Assembly (NCBI RefSeq): GCF_964204645.1
Contig: NC_134025.1
Location: 25,512,001-25,576,000, forward strand
DNA from: Tubulanus polymorphus
Lineage: Eukaryota > Nemertea > Palaeonemertea > Tubulaniformes > Tubulanidae
Direction of reading: 5' to 3'
DNA length: 64,000 nucleotides
The stretch's first letter is position 1; the number at the start of each line of letters is the position of its first letter. A program made the position numbers and the translations under genes. Shown here piece after piece: positions 15,966-30,900 of the stretch. Under the pieces are notes generated by a model. The model was not told the DNA's origin. It made no database searches and saw only the letters and a list, made by a program, of their open reading frames with translations.

Positions 15966-18900
15966 GTAAGTCTATAATTAATGTTTGATTCGTAAACACG
16001 GCATTCTTTTCGTCAGTTGTATAGGTATGTCATATCTCATTTGTTTGTTTGAAAGGATAAACTGAAATCAATGAAATCACACGAAGAACAAGTTGATCAG
16101 ATTCGAATGCAGGTGAAAGAACTTCCCGATACTGCTGATAATCTGGGGCAGCTTCAAGATGACCTGCATCTTTTTTTGCAGGAGTGGGAAGCAGTTTTTA
16201 ATAAAATAGGTACGAGTACTATTTTAATTACTGATATCAATGCAAATAGATGAATAGACATTTGGTTGAAGCCTCTTGTCATTATGAGATTCAAAAGTTT
16301 GAATGATCTTAAGTTGATGAATTGTTATGTCTATAGGCAGCTATCAAGAGAGTCTACTTCAGTCCATTGATGAAACTCCGTCCAGTGCCTTTAATGAAGC
16401 TGTTGATGCTTTCCACACCTGGTTAACTGATATTGAAGCAGTCCTTGATTCAGAATCTTTCGAAGTCAATGATATTGATATTCTTGAAGCACAATATAAA
16501 CAATACAAGGTATTATCATGGATTTGTTATAGTGGTATCGAGATGAGTATTTGAATTGATCTCGTACCCGATTAGATGAAAGTAGAATATGGTAGGGAAT
16601 ATGACTTGGGTTACATTTTCTGTTTTAAGGAACTTCAAGATGACATCTCTGAACATGTATCGACTGTCGATTACATCAAGTCGATTACTGAGGAAATGAT
16701 ACAACGCGCAACGTTTCCGGAAAAAAAGGACAGATTCACCTCCGACTTGGAAAAAATCGAAAAACGTTGGTTAAACGTTAACACGACAATCGATGAGCGA
16801 ATGACGAAATTTCAGACCGCCATTCAGAATCTTGAGAAACTTCAGAGTCAAACGGTGGGATTATTACAGTGGATGGACGAAATGGATATGTTTTTGCACG
16901 CTGCAGAGGTGTCTTATGGCGATAATGAAACGATACAAGCTCAACTGCAAGAAAGTGATGTGAGTAGCTGCCATGAATACTGGTAACTTAAAGTAGGCGC
17001 CGTCTGTTCATCATACACGATTTTGTCTCTTTTTAATCAAGGGTGTCCAAGAAGACATTGTTCAACTGCAGAAAAATGTCGATAACATCAAAGAGTTGAT
17101 GTCAGAATTAGTCTCAAGTGGGAACAAACAGTTCATAGAACAGCTTGATGAAGATGTATCTCAGCTTTACTCTCAATGGGAAGAGGTTGTCTCATTAGCT
17201 AAAAAGCAAAATCACAAGTACGCATTCAAAAAGTCTTCTGTCAATACAGATATAAATTCTTTCTCTCATGAACTGATGTATTATCTGTTTTTGAACTTTT
17301 TTACAAAGGTTACGGATGGCTTTGGAGAAAACAGAAATGCTACAACAAGAAATCTGTGCCCTGGACAAGTGGCTGGATAGTTTTCTACAAATTCAACTTA
17401 GCAAAGAGTATGTCGTCGAAGACAGTCATGATCTGGGAATTAATTCGAAAGCTATGAAGGTAAAATCCACTTATTCACAGAATCACCTCGTTGACGGACT
17501 TCATCAATTATCTTATTGCTAGTTGAATGTTTTATGCATAGAGTAAGTCAAATTCTGTCAATTGCAGAAATTAAAGGTGGAGGTGTCCGCGAAAGATAAT
17601 GAAATGAAGAGTATCCAAAAGATTTATGGGTCGATGTTAGCTGACACTGTAATGGCTACGCATAAAGATTTAGATCAAAGAATGTCCAGCATTAAAGATA
17701 AGTGGGCCGATGTCTGCACTCAAGTAAGTTTGTATACTATTAAAACCTACTTGTACGAAAACCTCTAGAATGACATTACCCAGTAACTTGTTCGTAACTT
17801 GATAGGTCGAAGAACTTTTTGATCGATATGTGACCGGCGAAGGTGAATGGTTAGAGTTTAAGAATTTGCTCAGTAAGGAAGTGGCTTGGGTTAGCCGTGT
17901 ACAACGCATTTTACACATACATAGAAACAGTAACAGCGTTGATGCTGAAGAGGTTTCTGAAGAACTTGATGTAAGTAGTCCAGGAATTTGTCGTAAATGA
18001 TACAACCTAGAGACCTCATAAAGTATTTGATTTAGGATTCATATCTACTTTCACTTCATAAAGAATTTGATTTAGGATTTTCTCTAGTTGCAATTTAGAT
18101 ATTGATGAGCTAGATATTTCTAAAAGCACTAGAATTTTGGTGAAACCCAACTGAGAAGAATTGAATATTAACATCTTGTAATATTTTATGGAATTTGTAG
18201 GAGCTCGAAAATCTGGTGATACATAATCATACTGATGAAAACAAGTTACGTATGGAAGAACTGGTAGGTTTTCTTGTTGCCAAGAAAGTAATGGTTGGCA
18301 CAATCAAAAAGGAATGGGAGAGTTTTCTCAACAAGTGGAATTCAACAAATTCTGAGGTAAGTGAATGATTAGTTGATTACCGGGTAAAAATATGTGTCCA
18401 GATATTTCTCTACTAATATTTCAATCATTTCAGGGTCACAAGCGCATCACGTATTTAGACTCAACTATGAAAACTTCTCAGAACATTGAACGACAGTTGA
18501 TCGAAATGTCGCAATGGACGAACGATGTTGCCTTGTCTTTACGGGAGTGGTTGGATGCAGATTTCTTGGCAGCCGACTTTCCTGACGTGACTGAGGTAGA
18601 GCTTTCATGTATTGGCGTATTCAGAATAGTTATGTTTTGTAAATGTAGATAATTTTCTTTTTAACGAATTTGTATCCGTTCTCGGTTGCAGACGTTGCTG
18701 CGTGAGTTCACTCACCAAGAGAAAATTCTCTCTGATCTGAATGCTCAAGTCGCCACTTATCAGCAGGAAGGGAAAGCAGAAGCTTCTACGAGGTTACAAC
18801 AACAAATCAACATAGCATCCGTACGTAGTTCTCTCAATTTTTATCTGCTATCCTCTTCCTTATTCATATCATTACTCATAGATACATAGGCTAATGCGCA

Positions 18901-21900
18901 TCTACATTATTTGTTCATTGCAGAAACATTTCTCTGAAGTGAAGGGAATGTTCAATAAGTTTCAACGTCCGGCCAACTTCGATCTGAAATTGAATTTTGT
19001 GCGAAGGACTCTCAACGATATCGAAGAACGCCTGCATTTCATAGATCTGATCGATACAGACCCTGAAAATGTTGAAACTCAACTACAACATTGCTTAGTA
19101 AGTCAATTTAGAAGTTTAGAGTTATTTCTGAAATATTTCATTTCGTCAAATCTGGCTCTAAATTATTTCATTAATTATTTCATTATTTTATTAAGTCATT
19201 ATACGTATTACAGACATTTTATCATTCGATGAGCGAACTGAAACCTGATGTTGAATACGTAATTAAAACTGGACGTCAAATCGTCGATAAACAGCAGGTA
19301 GACTTTCCAGAAAAACTCAACCAACAAATAGAAGCTATAAAACAACATTACAACAAACTCGGAATTCAGGTGGTTAATCTTTCTTATATTATCAGATGTG
19401 ATTAGATATTTTAGTTTGAATCTCTGATTGAGCTCGTTTATTCCTACAGGTCACTCAAGGAAAAGCTGATTTGGAAAACGCTGTCCAGCTATCCAAGTTC
19501 ATGCATGCAGATATCATAGTTATTAGCAACGTACTTAATCGTTGGGAGAAAGTTCTTCAACGGGAAGAAAAGTTAAGCATTGTTGAGGTAATAGATTAAT
19601 AAGGTTACCCTAGATAATTACTAGAATATTCGCTACATATTTCTCATTACTGCTATCATAAAACATTGTATGTATAAATAGTTACATAAGCAACAACAAG
19701 GAATCTTATTATCACACCCTGATCATTGGTTTTTGCTAGGATGCGGATAAGGATGTTGCTAAGCACCAGCCACATATCGAAAGTTTAAGCAGCACATTCA
19801 ATAAATTACAAGAGATGGCAGACGAGAGTGGTCTGGTCGAATCTCAGGAACAGGTCGGTGACATTAAACGTAGATGGGCTTCTTTAGTCAATTTAGTTCA
19901 GTCTAAGAAGACATCTTTACAGGTACGTAACACTACATTTCGGCCTTTTATTTCAACGAGAAAAATTATGGGGTATTGTATTATTTCAGTTCATTGAGGC
20001 TGTCATTACGTTGTTTATTATTTCGCTAGGGAAAAACTTCCGATGACGATGACTATAGCTTGGATAGTTTAGATATCGAAATGGAGAATTTCATGAAGGC
20101 TTCGTCATCGTTTAAACAAACTCTTCACATCACTTCAATTGAAGAAGAAAATCTTCCTTCTGAAGTCGTAAAGAACCAGACTGTAAGTTATTACCAAAGT
20201 TATATGATTATTTTCAAATACATTTATTCATCTTTATGTACAAAATGATGTAAGTATTCAACTTGATTCGTATTACAGCTATTAAATGAGGAAAAGGAAC
20301 GATTAGAAGGTGAAATGCAAAGGATTACTGAAAAAGTAAAGAAGGGACTACCGGAAAATAGCGAAGATATCGCTATCGATGGTTCAGATGAAAATATACA
20401 ACACAAGTTAGAAAAAGCTAAGGTAGGAATTGGTTTTATTGATAGGCCTATTCTGCGCTTCAGATTTATTCAGGTGGACATTTTCTGTAATATTTCACTC
20501 CGCAATATTTGTGCGTTTTACCAAATATGTGTTTCAGGATGTTTTTCGTTTTGCATTTTTTCGTTTTGCAAAGGCACGGTCTGTATTTAAAAAAAAATAT
20601 TGCAGCGGTTTTGTATAAATGACAATACCCTCTCGTAGACCATTTTGACACATCGTAGCAAGCATTTTTGGCGTGTTTCACAAATAGACGTTCGCAGTAG
20701 CAGAAATGATACGATGGAATTTCACTGCAAAGATACAAAAATCAAAATCAATGTTCAGTCCAGACCTGACTACGATGACTATTTGGGAGTAGTTTCTACT
20801 CTTTTAAAATTTTTAACCACTCAGATATATCAAAATACTCTCAAAATCAGAATAATTTAAAGTTCAATTACTGTTTTTGATGTCAAATCACTCTCAGTTT
20901 TGTGGTGAAAACTACAGTGATAGGAAATATCAGGTAGTTTGGCCAGACAGTCAAATTCACTTTATCCAGACCAGGTTAATAATGGTTTTGATCTAGTAGT
21001 AGTAGTATTAGTAGCAGATTTATAGGTAGTTAGAATACCATTTCTTTATGGATTTCTTTGAAAACTGAATGATTCGACTTACGTTCTATCGCAATGAACG
21101 CAGCGATCGTGTTGTAAACATGCCTCATCCAAAGCATCAGCCGGTTTCCTACAGCTCCTGAAATGACAACATTACAAGGCTGAGTTTACTTTATGGGAAT
21201 GGTTTGGTGCATAAAAGGAAGCAATGAATGTTAAACGACAGATCATTACCGACACGTTTCAATGGGGTCCGCGCAGGTACAACAACCATTTGCATTTTTA
21301 GGGTACAACCCCGTGTTGTACTGTCCGCACCAATTCTTATAATCTAATATTCCCAGTGCTGGTGTAATTGCTGAAAATTTTAACGAGATGGAAATCAGAA
21401 GTTCTTTGAAGTATTGGATTTCATGGACAGCTGTTAGTAATAATTATCTCGGCAGCTTCAACGTTCGCAACGTTTAAATTTAAACGTTTTAAGTTTGAAT
21501 AGTTATGGTAAACATTAGAGTATAGGCACACTGTTTTTGGAACAGAATTATCAACAGTATTAACGAATTGAAATTCTGAGCAGCCATAAATATGTTTTTA
21601 CTACGACAAACTTAAAACTGATTAGACTCAAAATAAAGACGTACCAACAAATTAGATAGCCGAATGATGATGTGAAAATGAGTGACTATAATGTAAGATA
21701 GACCATCAAAGTCTTAAAGCGAAAAACTTGTTTCTATTGAACGTCTTGAATTTACCTACCTGCACATAGTATTAGTATCCTCACAAGCATTTTACTGTTC
21801 GATGAATGAATGTTTACTACCTATGTACTCTGGGAGTTTTAACTGTTTTTGAGCAGCTGTATCTATATCGTTAAATGAATACCCAATAATAAAGCACTCA

Positions 21901-24900
21901 ACGGTTTTATTCCAGCCTTTGAAGGTCGCCAACCATGCTGGCTATACAATTATGTTCTTTTTCTATATTTCAGCAAACGATTAAAAATTAGATTCCCATC
22001 ATTTAGATAGAATACCCAGAGCTTTTGATTATCATACTTGCGAGTAGATTCAACTCATGTTCCGCTGTTTTAAAAGTTTTGGAATTGAGTTATTCATGTC
22101 TTGAGAATTTTTGAACAGGATGAGCGCTTGACATATTTTTATCTAAAATAAGCATCGGAATTGCATTTTTCCAATTAGCAATTCATTCAGTTTCTAAGAA
22201 AAAAGTACATCCTATTTAATTCCCCATAAAAACCCGAGCGATTATGAATGCTTCATTTGTCCATCTAAACAGAATTAGTATAGCTCAACGAATTCGTATA
22301 GAATTCATTAGTATTACGAAGAAAAACTATTCATCGCGAGGTGCCAAAGCGTGGTTATGCGAATAATTCCATCCTATCAGATCCTGAGTAACTCGATCAA
22401 AATATGAAGAAATGTACTGACTATTTATTTACGTTCCAAGAAGCTCATAATACAGCGACTTGTTATAATACTGATGAATACTTAAACTGTGCAATGTTTG
22501 TATATCGATAATTGCGTCTTATTGATCTTCTCTGCGGGTTGCTTTTTTAGCGGATAACGAAAAACGATAGGAAATGTTGTCTTTTTCTCTTGTGTAGCAC
22601 GAGTGGAATGAAACGAACGCCGACGCGGAGCACCATTCGGAACTTCTAAACTCGATCGTACTGATCTGGGAAACGTATGCGCAAGACGTGGAAGATCTTC
22701 AACAACGACTCGATTCCATTGAACAAACTTTACATTCGGATGATGACACCGATGGTTCCATTAAGGTAAGCAATTTCCATTGGATTTCATCCACCTGGTT
22801 TTCTTTTATTTGTTGCTCCACTATTTCTAGGTTTGATGTCTGAGTAAAGGTTTATTTAATACACATTTCATGTTATTGAATTGTGAATGTACTAAGGCAA
22901 TATATATGTAATTTGTAATGGCTCGAAATTTTTTTATATCCTATTAAAAGAACTACATTCTTGTCCAGGAATCGTTTATCGAAAACTCCATGAAGTTTTA
23001 ACTTAAAAACAATATGAATGTCTAATTGTAAAATATGAGTCTAGTAGTATCTGGGAGAGATCCAGTGAATATTGATCGATGATATCCAATTATTATTACA
23101 TAGACCAACGCCGTATTTTTTGGCTGTTCTCCGCAGAAAATGTAATTGATGATGAGATCAAATCTCATTAGGAGCGATTAGTGCTCTCTGTCGTAGAGAG
23201 TTTCTCATAATCTGCCTTATTATCGTTATCAATATTTCATGCACGTCTACTGATTTTTCCGTGTAAGCTTTTTTATGTTTCATCCGATAATTGTTTGGGG
23301 AAAATTTACGGCGAAATGGCTACGAATTGTGTCAGTAGTTGCACTGATAAAGCCTCTTTATGTAGATATTTATAGTTATGATTTTTATGGCAATTGAAAG
23401 TAAAGTTTTTGTTGCGTTTTTTAAGTTTGAGTTGAAGTGAGATGTGTATTCGTGTTGTGGGTATTTTTAGGATGTACTCGATGCCGTTGAAAATCATCAG
23501 ACCAGAATAGATAGCGTTAATAAGCAAGCATCGGAATTAGAGACTCGCGGCGTACGTCTAAAGACTTCACCCTCAAATTTAACTTATCTCAACGACCAGT
23601 GGAAACACATCCTCGATTACCTGAAATCATCAGAGGAGGAGTTCGCGCTACCACCAGTTGTCGATGCTTCGACACTGTCGGCGAAGTCTACTGATTACCA
23701 TCAGGCGGTACAGCCGACGCATGTTATCAATGACGAAGATGCCGAATCGGAGGGACATTCGTTAGAAACTGTAGTTTCTCGTAGTAGAAACGGTTCCGAA
23801 TCGACACCGGTTGTCGTGCTACGAGACACACTCACTGAATCATCGGATGAGATAGTCCTTGCTGAGGAGGAGACCAGCCATTCGGAATCAACGCCTACCG
23901 CCACGGAAAATATCGACGCAGTTTTGTCGCCGCTTTCCTCGGGCGAATTTTCCGATTTTGCCAGATTCGATAACAACGAAGATTTGGAAAACTTGATATC
24001 GCGCGTGAACTCGTTACGTTCGACGCTCGTGACTTCGCCGGAACTTTCTCGTGGAGATTACGACGCGTTTTCTGAACAAGACGATTGTTTAAAGGTAAGT
24101 TCTAAAATCTTCGTTTAAGTAGTTTTTGTGGTCGTATTTTCGAAGCGAAAGAAGACATTAATTCGACTTCGATAAAGTTTAAGATGTTCGTTCGTTATCT
24201 ACAGGCTGTCAAAGAGGAAATGGATGAAGTTGGGAATTCTGTGACTAGCGCCGAAAGTCGAGTCGACGAGCTGCTGAATAATGCTTCTGAGGAAGATAAG
24301 CAATCATTGAATAGCATCATGGTTAAACTGAGGAATGAGTGGACAAACTTGTGTCATGAATACGATAACAGACAAAGGTAAGCAGCTGATATATTTGGCT
24401 ATAAAACCATTCCATTTGGCTATAAAACCATTGATAATCATCAGCTTTCTCGATATAGACCTATTTGTTTGTTCATCTTGAATTTCTGTGGATTTTATTT
24501 CATTTATCATTTCATGGTTTGAACAGCTTTTTACGGTCTGATAACTACCTATGATGGAAAAAGTGAATACATTTTGAATGAATTTCATCGAAATAAGAAT
24601 TGTAAACGTGAATATTCTTCCCTATTTATTTTCATAGTCAGCTGACGAAAGCGCTCGAACAGTGGCAACATTACCACTGCGATATGAATGATATGAATTC
24701 CTGGTTAAACGAAGCCCAAAATACACTTTCATTGAGCAGACGTGAAGATGGTTCGTTGTGTCTCGACATTGCTCAGAACTACCAAAAGGTACATAACGGG
24801 TCATGATGTACGAACATGTTCATCAAAGAAATAATTAAAGATTTGATGCATTTCTATTGTCATTATGTGTAACAGGACCTCGAAGAAGGTGTCAGTATCC

Positions 24901-27900
24901 ATCAGTTTACTCTCAGTAAAGTAAACAACGTCGGGCAAGAAATAATCAAGCATCTATCCGCTCCTGATGCGGCCGTATTGTCGGAGAAACTCGAAGCGAC
25001 CAGCAAGAAATGGAGAATTGTCTGTTCAGAGATAAATGACAGAAAAACAAGGTAATTATTGAGTTATTATTATTCTACTGCGACCTTAATATATACATTG
25101 TACAATACACCTCCATTAAAAAGTGCTGACAGTGCTAGAATTGATTTCACAGAACTGTGTCGTAGATTTCCTAATGCCAGTGTCTGGTGCTATAAACAGC
25201 CTAATGGAAAGGTTTGCTGGATTACTCAAATTGATTCCCAATACATTTTCCTATTAAATCAAGATAGAAATATCAGATTCATGTGGTGAACATGAGTTCC
25301 CCAGCGGCGGGTCAACTGCCAAGAAATATAACCGTATAATTCAAATTTTGTGCAGGCTGGAAGATCAGATATACCTAACAGAGTTCTCCAAAGCAATTCA
25401 TGAAATCTTCTTTACCTTCGATGAATTGGAGACGATATTGGCAGAGACTATTAGACCAGTTGAAGAGAAGAATATGGATGAATTATACAGCAAGTTAAAG
25501 GTCAGTTAGTTGCCTTTTCTGTACCATACGTTTGTAGCGAAATTATTTCGATTAATGCCCATCATTCATAGATCATACGGTTAATACTGGTACATGATGC
25601 ACACGCGATTAAGCCAATTATCTTGAAATTATGTAATAATTCAGACATGTTTCTTTATTGATTCATAAGGATTGCGATGCTGATTTAACTGCTCATATTG
25701 ATCATATGAATGCGGTTAACGATTTGGGACACAAGATTCTTGGTCGCTGTTCTCTGTCTCAAGGCGATCATGCTCAAACTCAAACCGAGTTGAACACTTT
25801 ACACGATCGTTGCACCTTCGTAAGTACAAAGATCTTTTTTACCTTCCCGAAGTGCTACTTATTGAATTTGCTGTTTTCTATTTCGAAACTTTTTGAACTG
25901 AATGACTTTGAATGCAGCTGAGAGAGGCATTAGCCGAAAAATGTCAGAAAGTTGAAGAAAGATTACGCATCTGTCGAGCTTTCACGGTAGACATAAATGA
26001 ACTTTCTACATGGATCGAAAAAACCAACAAGGAATTACAGAAATGTAATGGCAGTGCTTCCAAGGTAAGAAAGCGATGTCGATATTCTTTATTCAATGGA
26101 GTATTTGGAACCTGAATTTTCTTATAGTTACTATTTCATGCTGTCAATGAGCACACTAATTAGACTTAGAACTGTTGGTTTAATTTTAACAAAAAACCAC
26201 AGATGCTGGTGCAATTGTTTTTGTATGATAAATGCATATGTTTTATTTTTCTCTAATTTGCAGTTGATTTGCAATGACATGCGTCGATACCAAAAGATGT
26301 TTGACAAAATTAACAACACGTACAGTAAACTATCGGAAGAATACATTCAGTTGGAACTAGAAATGCCTTCTGACATTAGAGAAAAGGTCGCTATGATTAA
26401 CGAAGGTTGGATGACTATAAGTAGCATAGTTGATGATAGTCCTGAACAGGCGGAAACAAAATTGAAATATGGTATGAAGGAATTTGAGTTATTAAAAATG
26501 CACTTGTCACTTAAAGTATTCTAATATACTGAATGATTAAGTAAAATTGAAGCCTGGAGAATTATTTTTTGGGCAATCTGTGTTAAGCAGTGGTTTTATT
26601 TAGCAGCAAGTTGTAATATAATGATCCAATGAGGTCTTTTGTTGCAGATCTGCAATTTGTGAGGTTTATCATGGATTTACTGCATGTACATTCTTAAAAT
26701 TCCTTGGTTTGATCTGAGAAACTTGTTTTTCAGAAGAAACTAAGCCAGTAGCGTCACCAGTCGACATGAATAAAGATGAAAAGAAGAAAGAATCGTATAC
26801 GGACATGTACTCGGCAATCGGTGAACTTCGAGACTGGCTCGTCATCATGCAAAGACAGTTACGATTTCAACGTGTTGATATCGGAGACATTTCTGATATT
26901 GAAGAAACTTCTGCCAAACATGCGGTACGTTGGTCAAGCAATAAACTTCAAGGGACAGTTTTATAGACCAGATCCCGGTCTTGAAAGTAACTCCAGTTTA
27001 TCCAGACCTTCCGAACCGGGTCCAGGGGCTGGTTTTCTTTAACTCAATTCGTCTATAAATCTGGACTATGAAACCATTTCCTGAAACAAAAATTCTTGAA
27101 GAAATGAAGAAAAGTATATCTCTCTATGTTCATCCGTTCTATCCTATTTCTGGATTTAAATGTTTCTATTTTTAGCGAATAGTAGCTGATGTTGACAGTC
27201 GAAAACCGGCGCTGGAAAGATTAATGTCATCTGTTAAAGACAAGATGAAAGACTCTGATGTCAAACAACAAATTTCTTTCTCAGAGAAAGGTAAGCCGAT
27301 TTCATATTATCGTTGAAGATTAGAAAACTCGACGAGAAATTGCTATTTCCAATATGGAAAAAATGGCAATTTTTCCATGCAGTTTTTAACTCATATTTTT
27401 GCTGTTCATTTCGCAGGCTTCTATTTGATAAAATTGTTTTATGTTAAACGAGTTTGTTTGATAATGATCAGAAAGTCTCATAGATGGCACCGAACTCTAC
27501 CTCGTCGGTCTGCCGTGTGTTTTGTTTCTGTTTTTCGGCCGTTGTTTATGCCTGGAAATATAGCGTTTTTCTTCACGGTTTCCATGACAACGTCGGCAAC
27601 TATCTACATTAGCCGTTGCCGTTTGAGCGTTTTAGACATCTTAAAGAGATGTTATCAACCACCAGTATTCAAGTAGTATTATTACTGAGTCGTTTTGATA
27701 AGCGCTATCAAACGGCGTACGTCTTATCAACTATGTTTCTCTCACTCCCATTGGAGTTTCATTTTATGATCTGGCTTTTCGAACAAGACATTCGATTATA
27801 CGAATGCACGGATTTACTGATCAATTTACATTTCATTGAAATCATATATGTTTTTGCATATTTTTTTTTTCATTTAGAATCTGCACTATTTGTTTTAGAT

Positions 27901-30900
27901 TGACACATGCCGGTATATATATCTGTGGTGAATGCGTCGTAATTTCATTTACGGAGCGCGAGGTTAATGCGATTTTGTAGTTGTGGGTTAATCTGTTCTT
28001 TATTCAATCTAATCACTAGTTCGACTATATAGTGAACATTGCGTGTGTACACCTACGATGACAATTTGGTCTAGTCGGTACATTACCAATCGTTGAGGAG
28101 ATTTCGCCTGAAAAAGTACCCGCAACGACATGTATTGTCAATTGATAAAACTGCAATTAATCAAGAGTAATGACAATTACGTTTCATCCCGTTTCATGAT
28201 TAATCACCGGATTTTGTATTTGGAAAAAAAGATGACCCTCGCCGCGCAAAATTAATTTCGTCATCAGATTCGATCAGTTCCGAATGTGAAAGAAAAATCA
28301 CGGCTAGACGACGATGTATCTATTGATTTATGTATATGAAACCTATGTTTCGAATAATACCTAGCAAACTTTCATACATGATTGCTATATTTTATATATC
28401 TATCGCGCAAAACTGTCTCATAATATCGACTGTATTGACTTAAGTAGGTATGAATTTGTTACTTGATATGTTTACAGCGACTCAAATTTATGTCCGGTTT
28501 GATATTAGTCCGTGTTATGAATAATAAAACGACGTATATACACAGAGCGAAAAATCTTCCAGACATATCGTATCTTCATTATCAATGCGCTGTTGATCAT
28601 TTCGCGTTGTCGTTGATTTCCACAATGATTTCTAGCCAGTAACAAATTAATGAACTCATCATTGTCTTTTCTCCGAGTAGCCGTCGTCGTATATAGACGT
28701 ATTATTATATACATCTGCTGAACTCGGTTAATTTGACCTTGAGAAAATACGTGAGGAATGTTCCGATGGGAATATGTGTGGTCTTTCTCGATATATCTCA
28801 TCTGCACCATTCATCATTGATAAGTTCTTCATCAATTGAATCATTCATTTGACTTCCAGCTTTGTTGCAGTTAAGTTTACTCACCACTGCCGCCTAGTTT
28901 CTTAAGATTTTTCTTAAGGGCGAGTCCCGTATGAAAACAGTTTTTACAAAACATCCATTCCTACATCTCAAAATCGAAGTCCATAGACGATAGCTCCCGT
29001 TAGAAATTTATGCATCCATCTTAATTGCATAGCAGATGGTTAAGCTACCTTTGCCGATTTAAGCAAACACTACGGTGTATCAACATTAAACAAACCCGAC
29101 GAGCGCTCGGTTGATCTCTTCCTATTTCGTGTCAATCCGTTTCATCCGTCGGACATACCAGAAACATCGTGTGCATGTTTTGGATTTTTAATTGCGGTGG
29201 ATCAGCAGCATTCATGAGTTATTTCTGATAGTTAACGCCTACTATGTATTGTTTTTCAATTGTTTAATGGACGGTTGATTCAGTTCAGAAGTTCTTGTTA
29301 ACAGTAAACATACATTCCTTACCCTTTTACTCGGCACCTGTAATGCTGAACCGTTACTTCGGTATTTTACACATTCAACAGTACCTCGGCTATTAGTTTG
29401 GTAATTGTTACAAATCTTAAAGTATTATTTGGCATCTCTTACATCATCAGGTGCATCAGTAAAAGGACTTTTTTCTTTCTTTTTGCTGAAATTGAATTCA
29501 CGAACACTAATCCTAGGTTTATGCGTGATTGATATCGCATTGCGAGTGACTTAAAATGGAGTTGTGAATATTCTTGACTTTGCGTTTTGCGAGCACTTGT
29601 GTTGACATGGATTTTGATGAACTCTTTGCGGGATGTAGTCGTACGTTGAAGATTGCAATATCTGTCATCTTCACTCGCTTTTATATATTACACTTTTTGA
29701 TACTTACGACGATGCGCAAAATGCTTCAGTGCGTGTAACTATCAAAGTCTACAACTAGAAACAACATTGCCTGAGAAGAACTCCATATGTTCGTAAGGTT
29801 GCTGCAACTAAAATAAGATCCAGTGAGATTACAGGTGTTCAGCTGGTACTATAGGTATAGTAGTGTATCTATCCAGCCAGGTATATGCCTTCGGAACTTG
29901 TGGATGCTGCTTGGAACTCCACCCCAGACGTGTTTATTTTGTGTGTATATAACGGATCATAACGCCATGTATTTTGAGATGGCTGGGCCCCCTTTCGCAA
30001 CAAATGCTGTTAGAATATTTGTTAGTAGTATTGAAAGCTATGCAAACAGTATATTACCTGGTTGGTAATGGAAATATTCGCTTAATCTCTTCAGCTGCTA
30101 GTTAAGTGCAACTTCTCACTTTATTGAGCAGGATTTGCATCGTCAGTTCGTTAATTCAGAAAAAGGATATGTACCCATATTTTCACGACTTTTCGCATGG
30201 AATAAACGGAATATCTACGTGGAAAACAATGTTGTTGAAGAAACTTTCGAAGGCTAGCTCATTCAACCAAGCAGGATTATGATACAAGTTTCGATTCTAT
30301 AGTTGTCGAAGTGATAGGCTATGATGGAATACCTGGTGACTGTCTGGGATTTTACTTGGGGGACTATAATCCCTGGGTTCTATAACGGAGGTAAGTAAAA
30401 ACCAACCATCTTATAAAGCAGATTAATTTGCTTGTCAATGGGTTCTTTACTTGATATGCGATTATATCAAAAAAAATGTTGTATTCCTTTAATAGTTGAT
30501 TATAATCTGGCTTATTATAGCTGATTACGGTAAGAATTATGCGTATCCGAGTATGAATGGTTATTTTCTAGCCACGCTTGATGCACTTTTCCCGCCTAGA
30601 ATCATCTATCTTCTCGGAGCATAGTTCGTTTCCTTTGCCAGAATTGATCAGCGTCTTTGACAGACGGCATTCAGGCAATAGTCAGTCCCGCCACCGCAAC
30701 CACTGTCCACCAATATTCTCTCTAATGTCATTCAATACTCGGTAATCAGCCTTCTTCAGCGGTGGATTCATAGCTTCAAGCAGAAGACGGACATTCCATC
30801 GGAAAGTAAATAAATCTCGGATTGTCGGTAATCCGCGTTTCAGAGATCGCTATATCGACCGGTGATTACAGCATTCGAGGTCACCGAACTACGATCATCT

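Noticed and set aside
23701-23976. 91-codon minus-strand ORF
   Set aside because: Shadow of the Ser/Glu-rich dystrophin exon 26 on the opposite strand.
25059-25289. 76-codon ORF in intron 29
   Set aside because: Runs through the intron donor and has no family resemblance; flanking exons splice cleanly without it.
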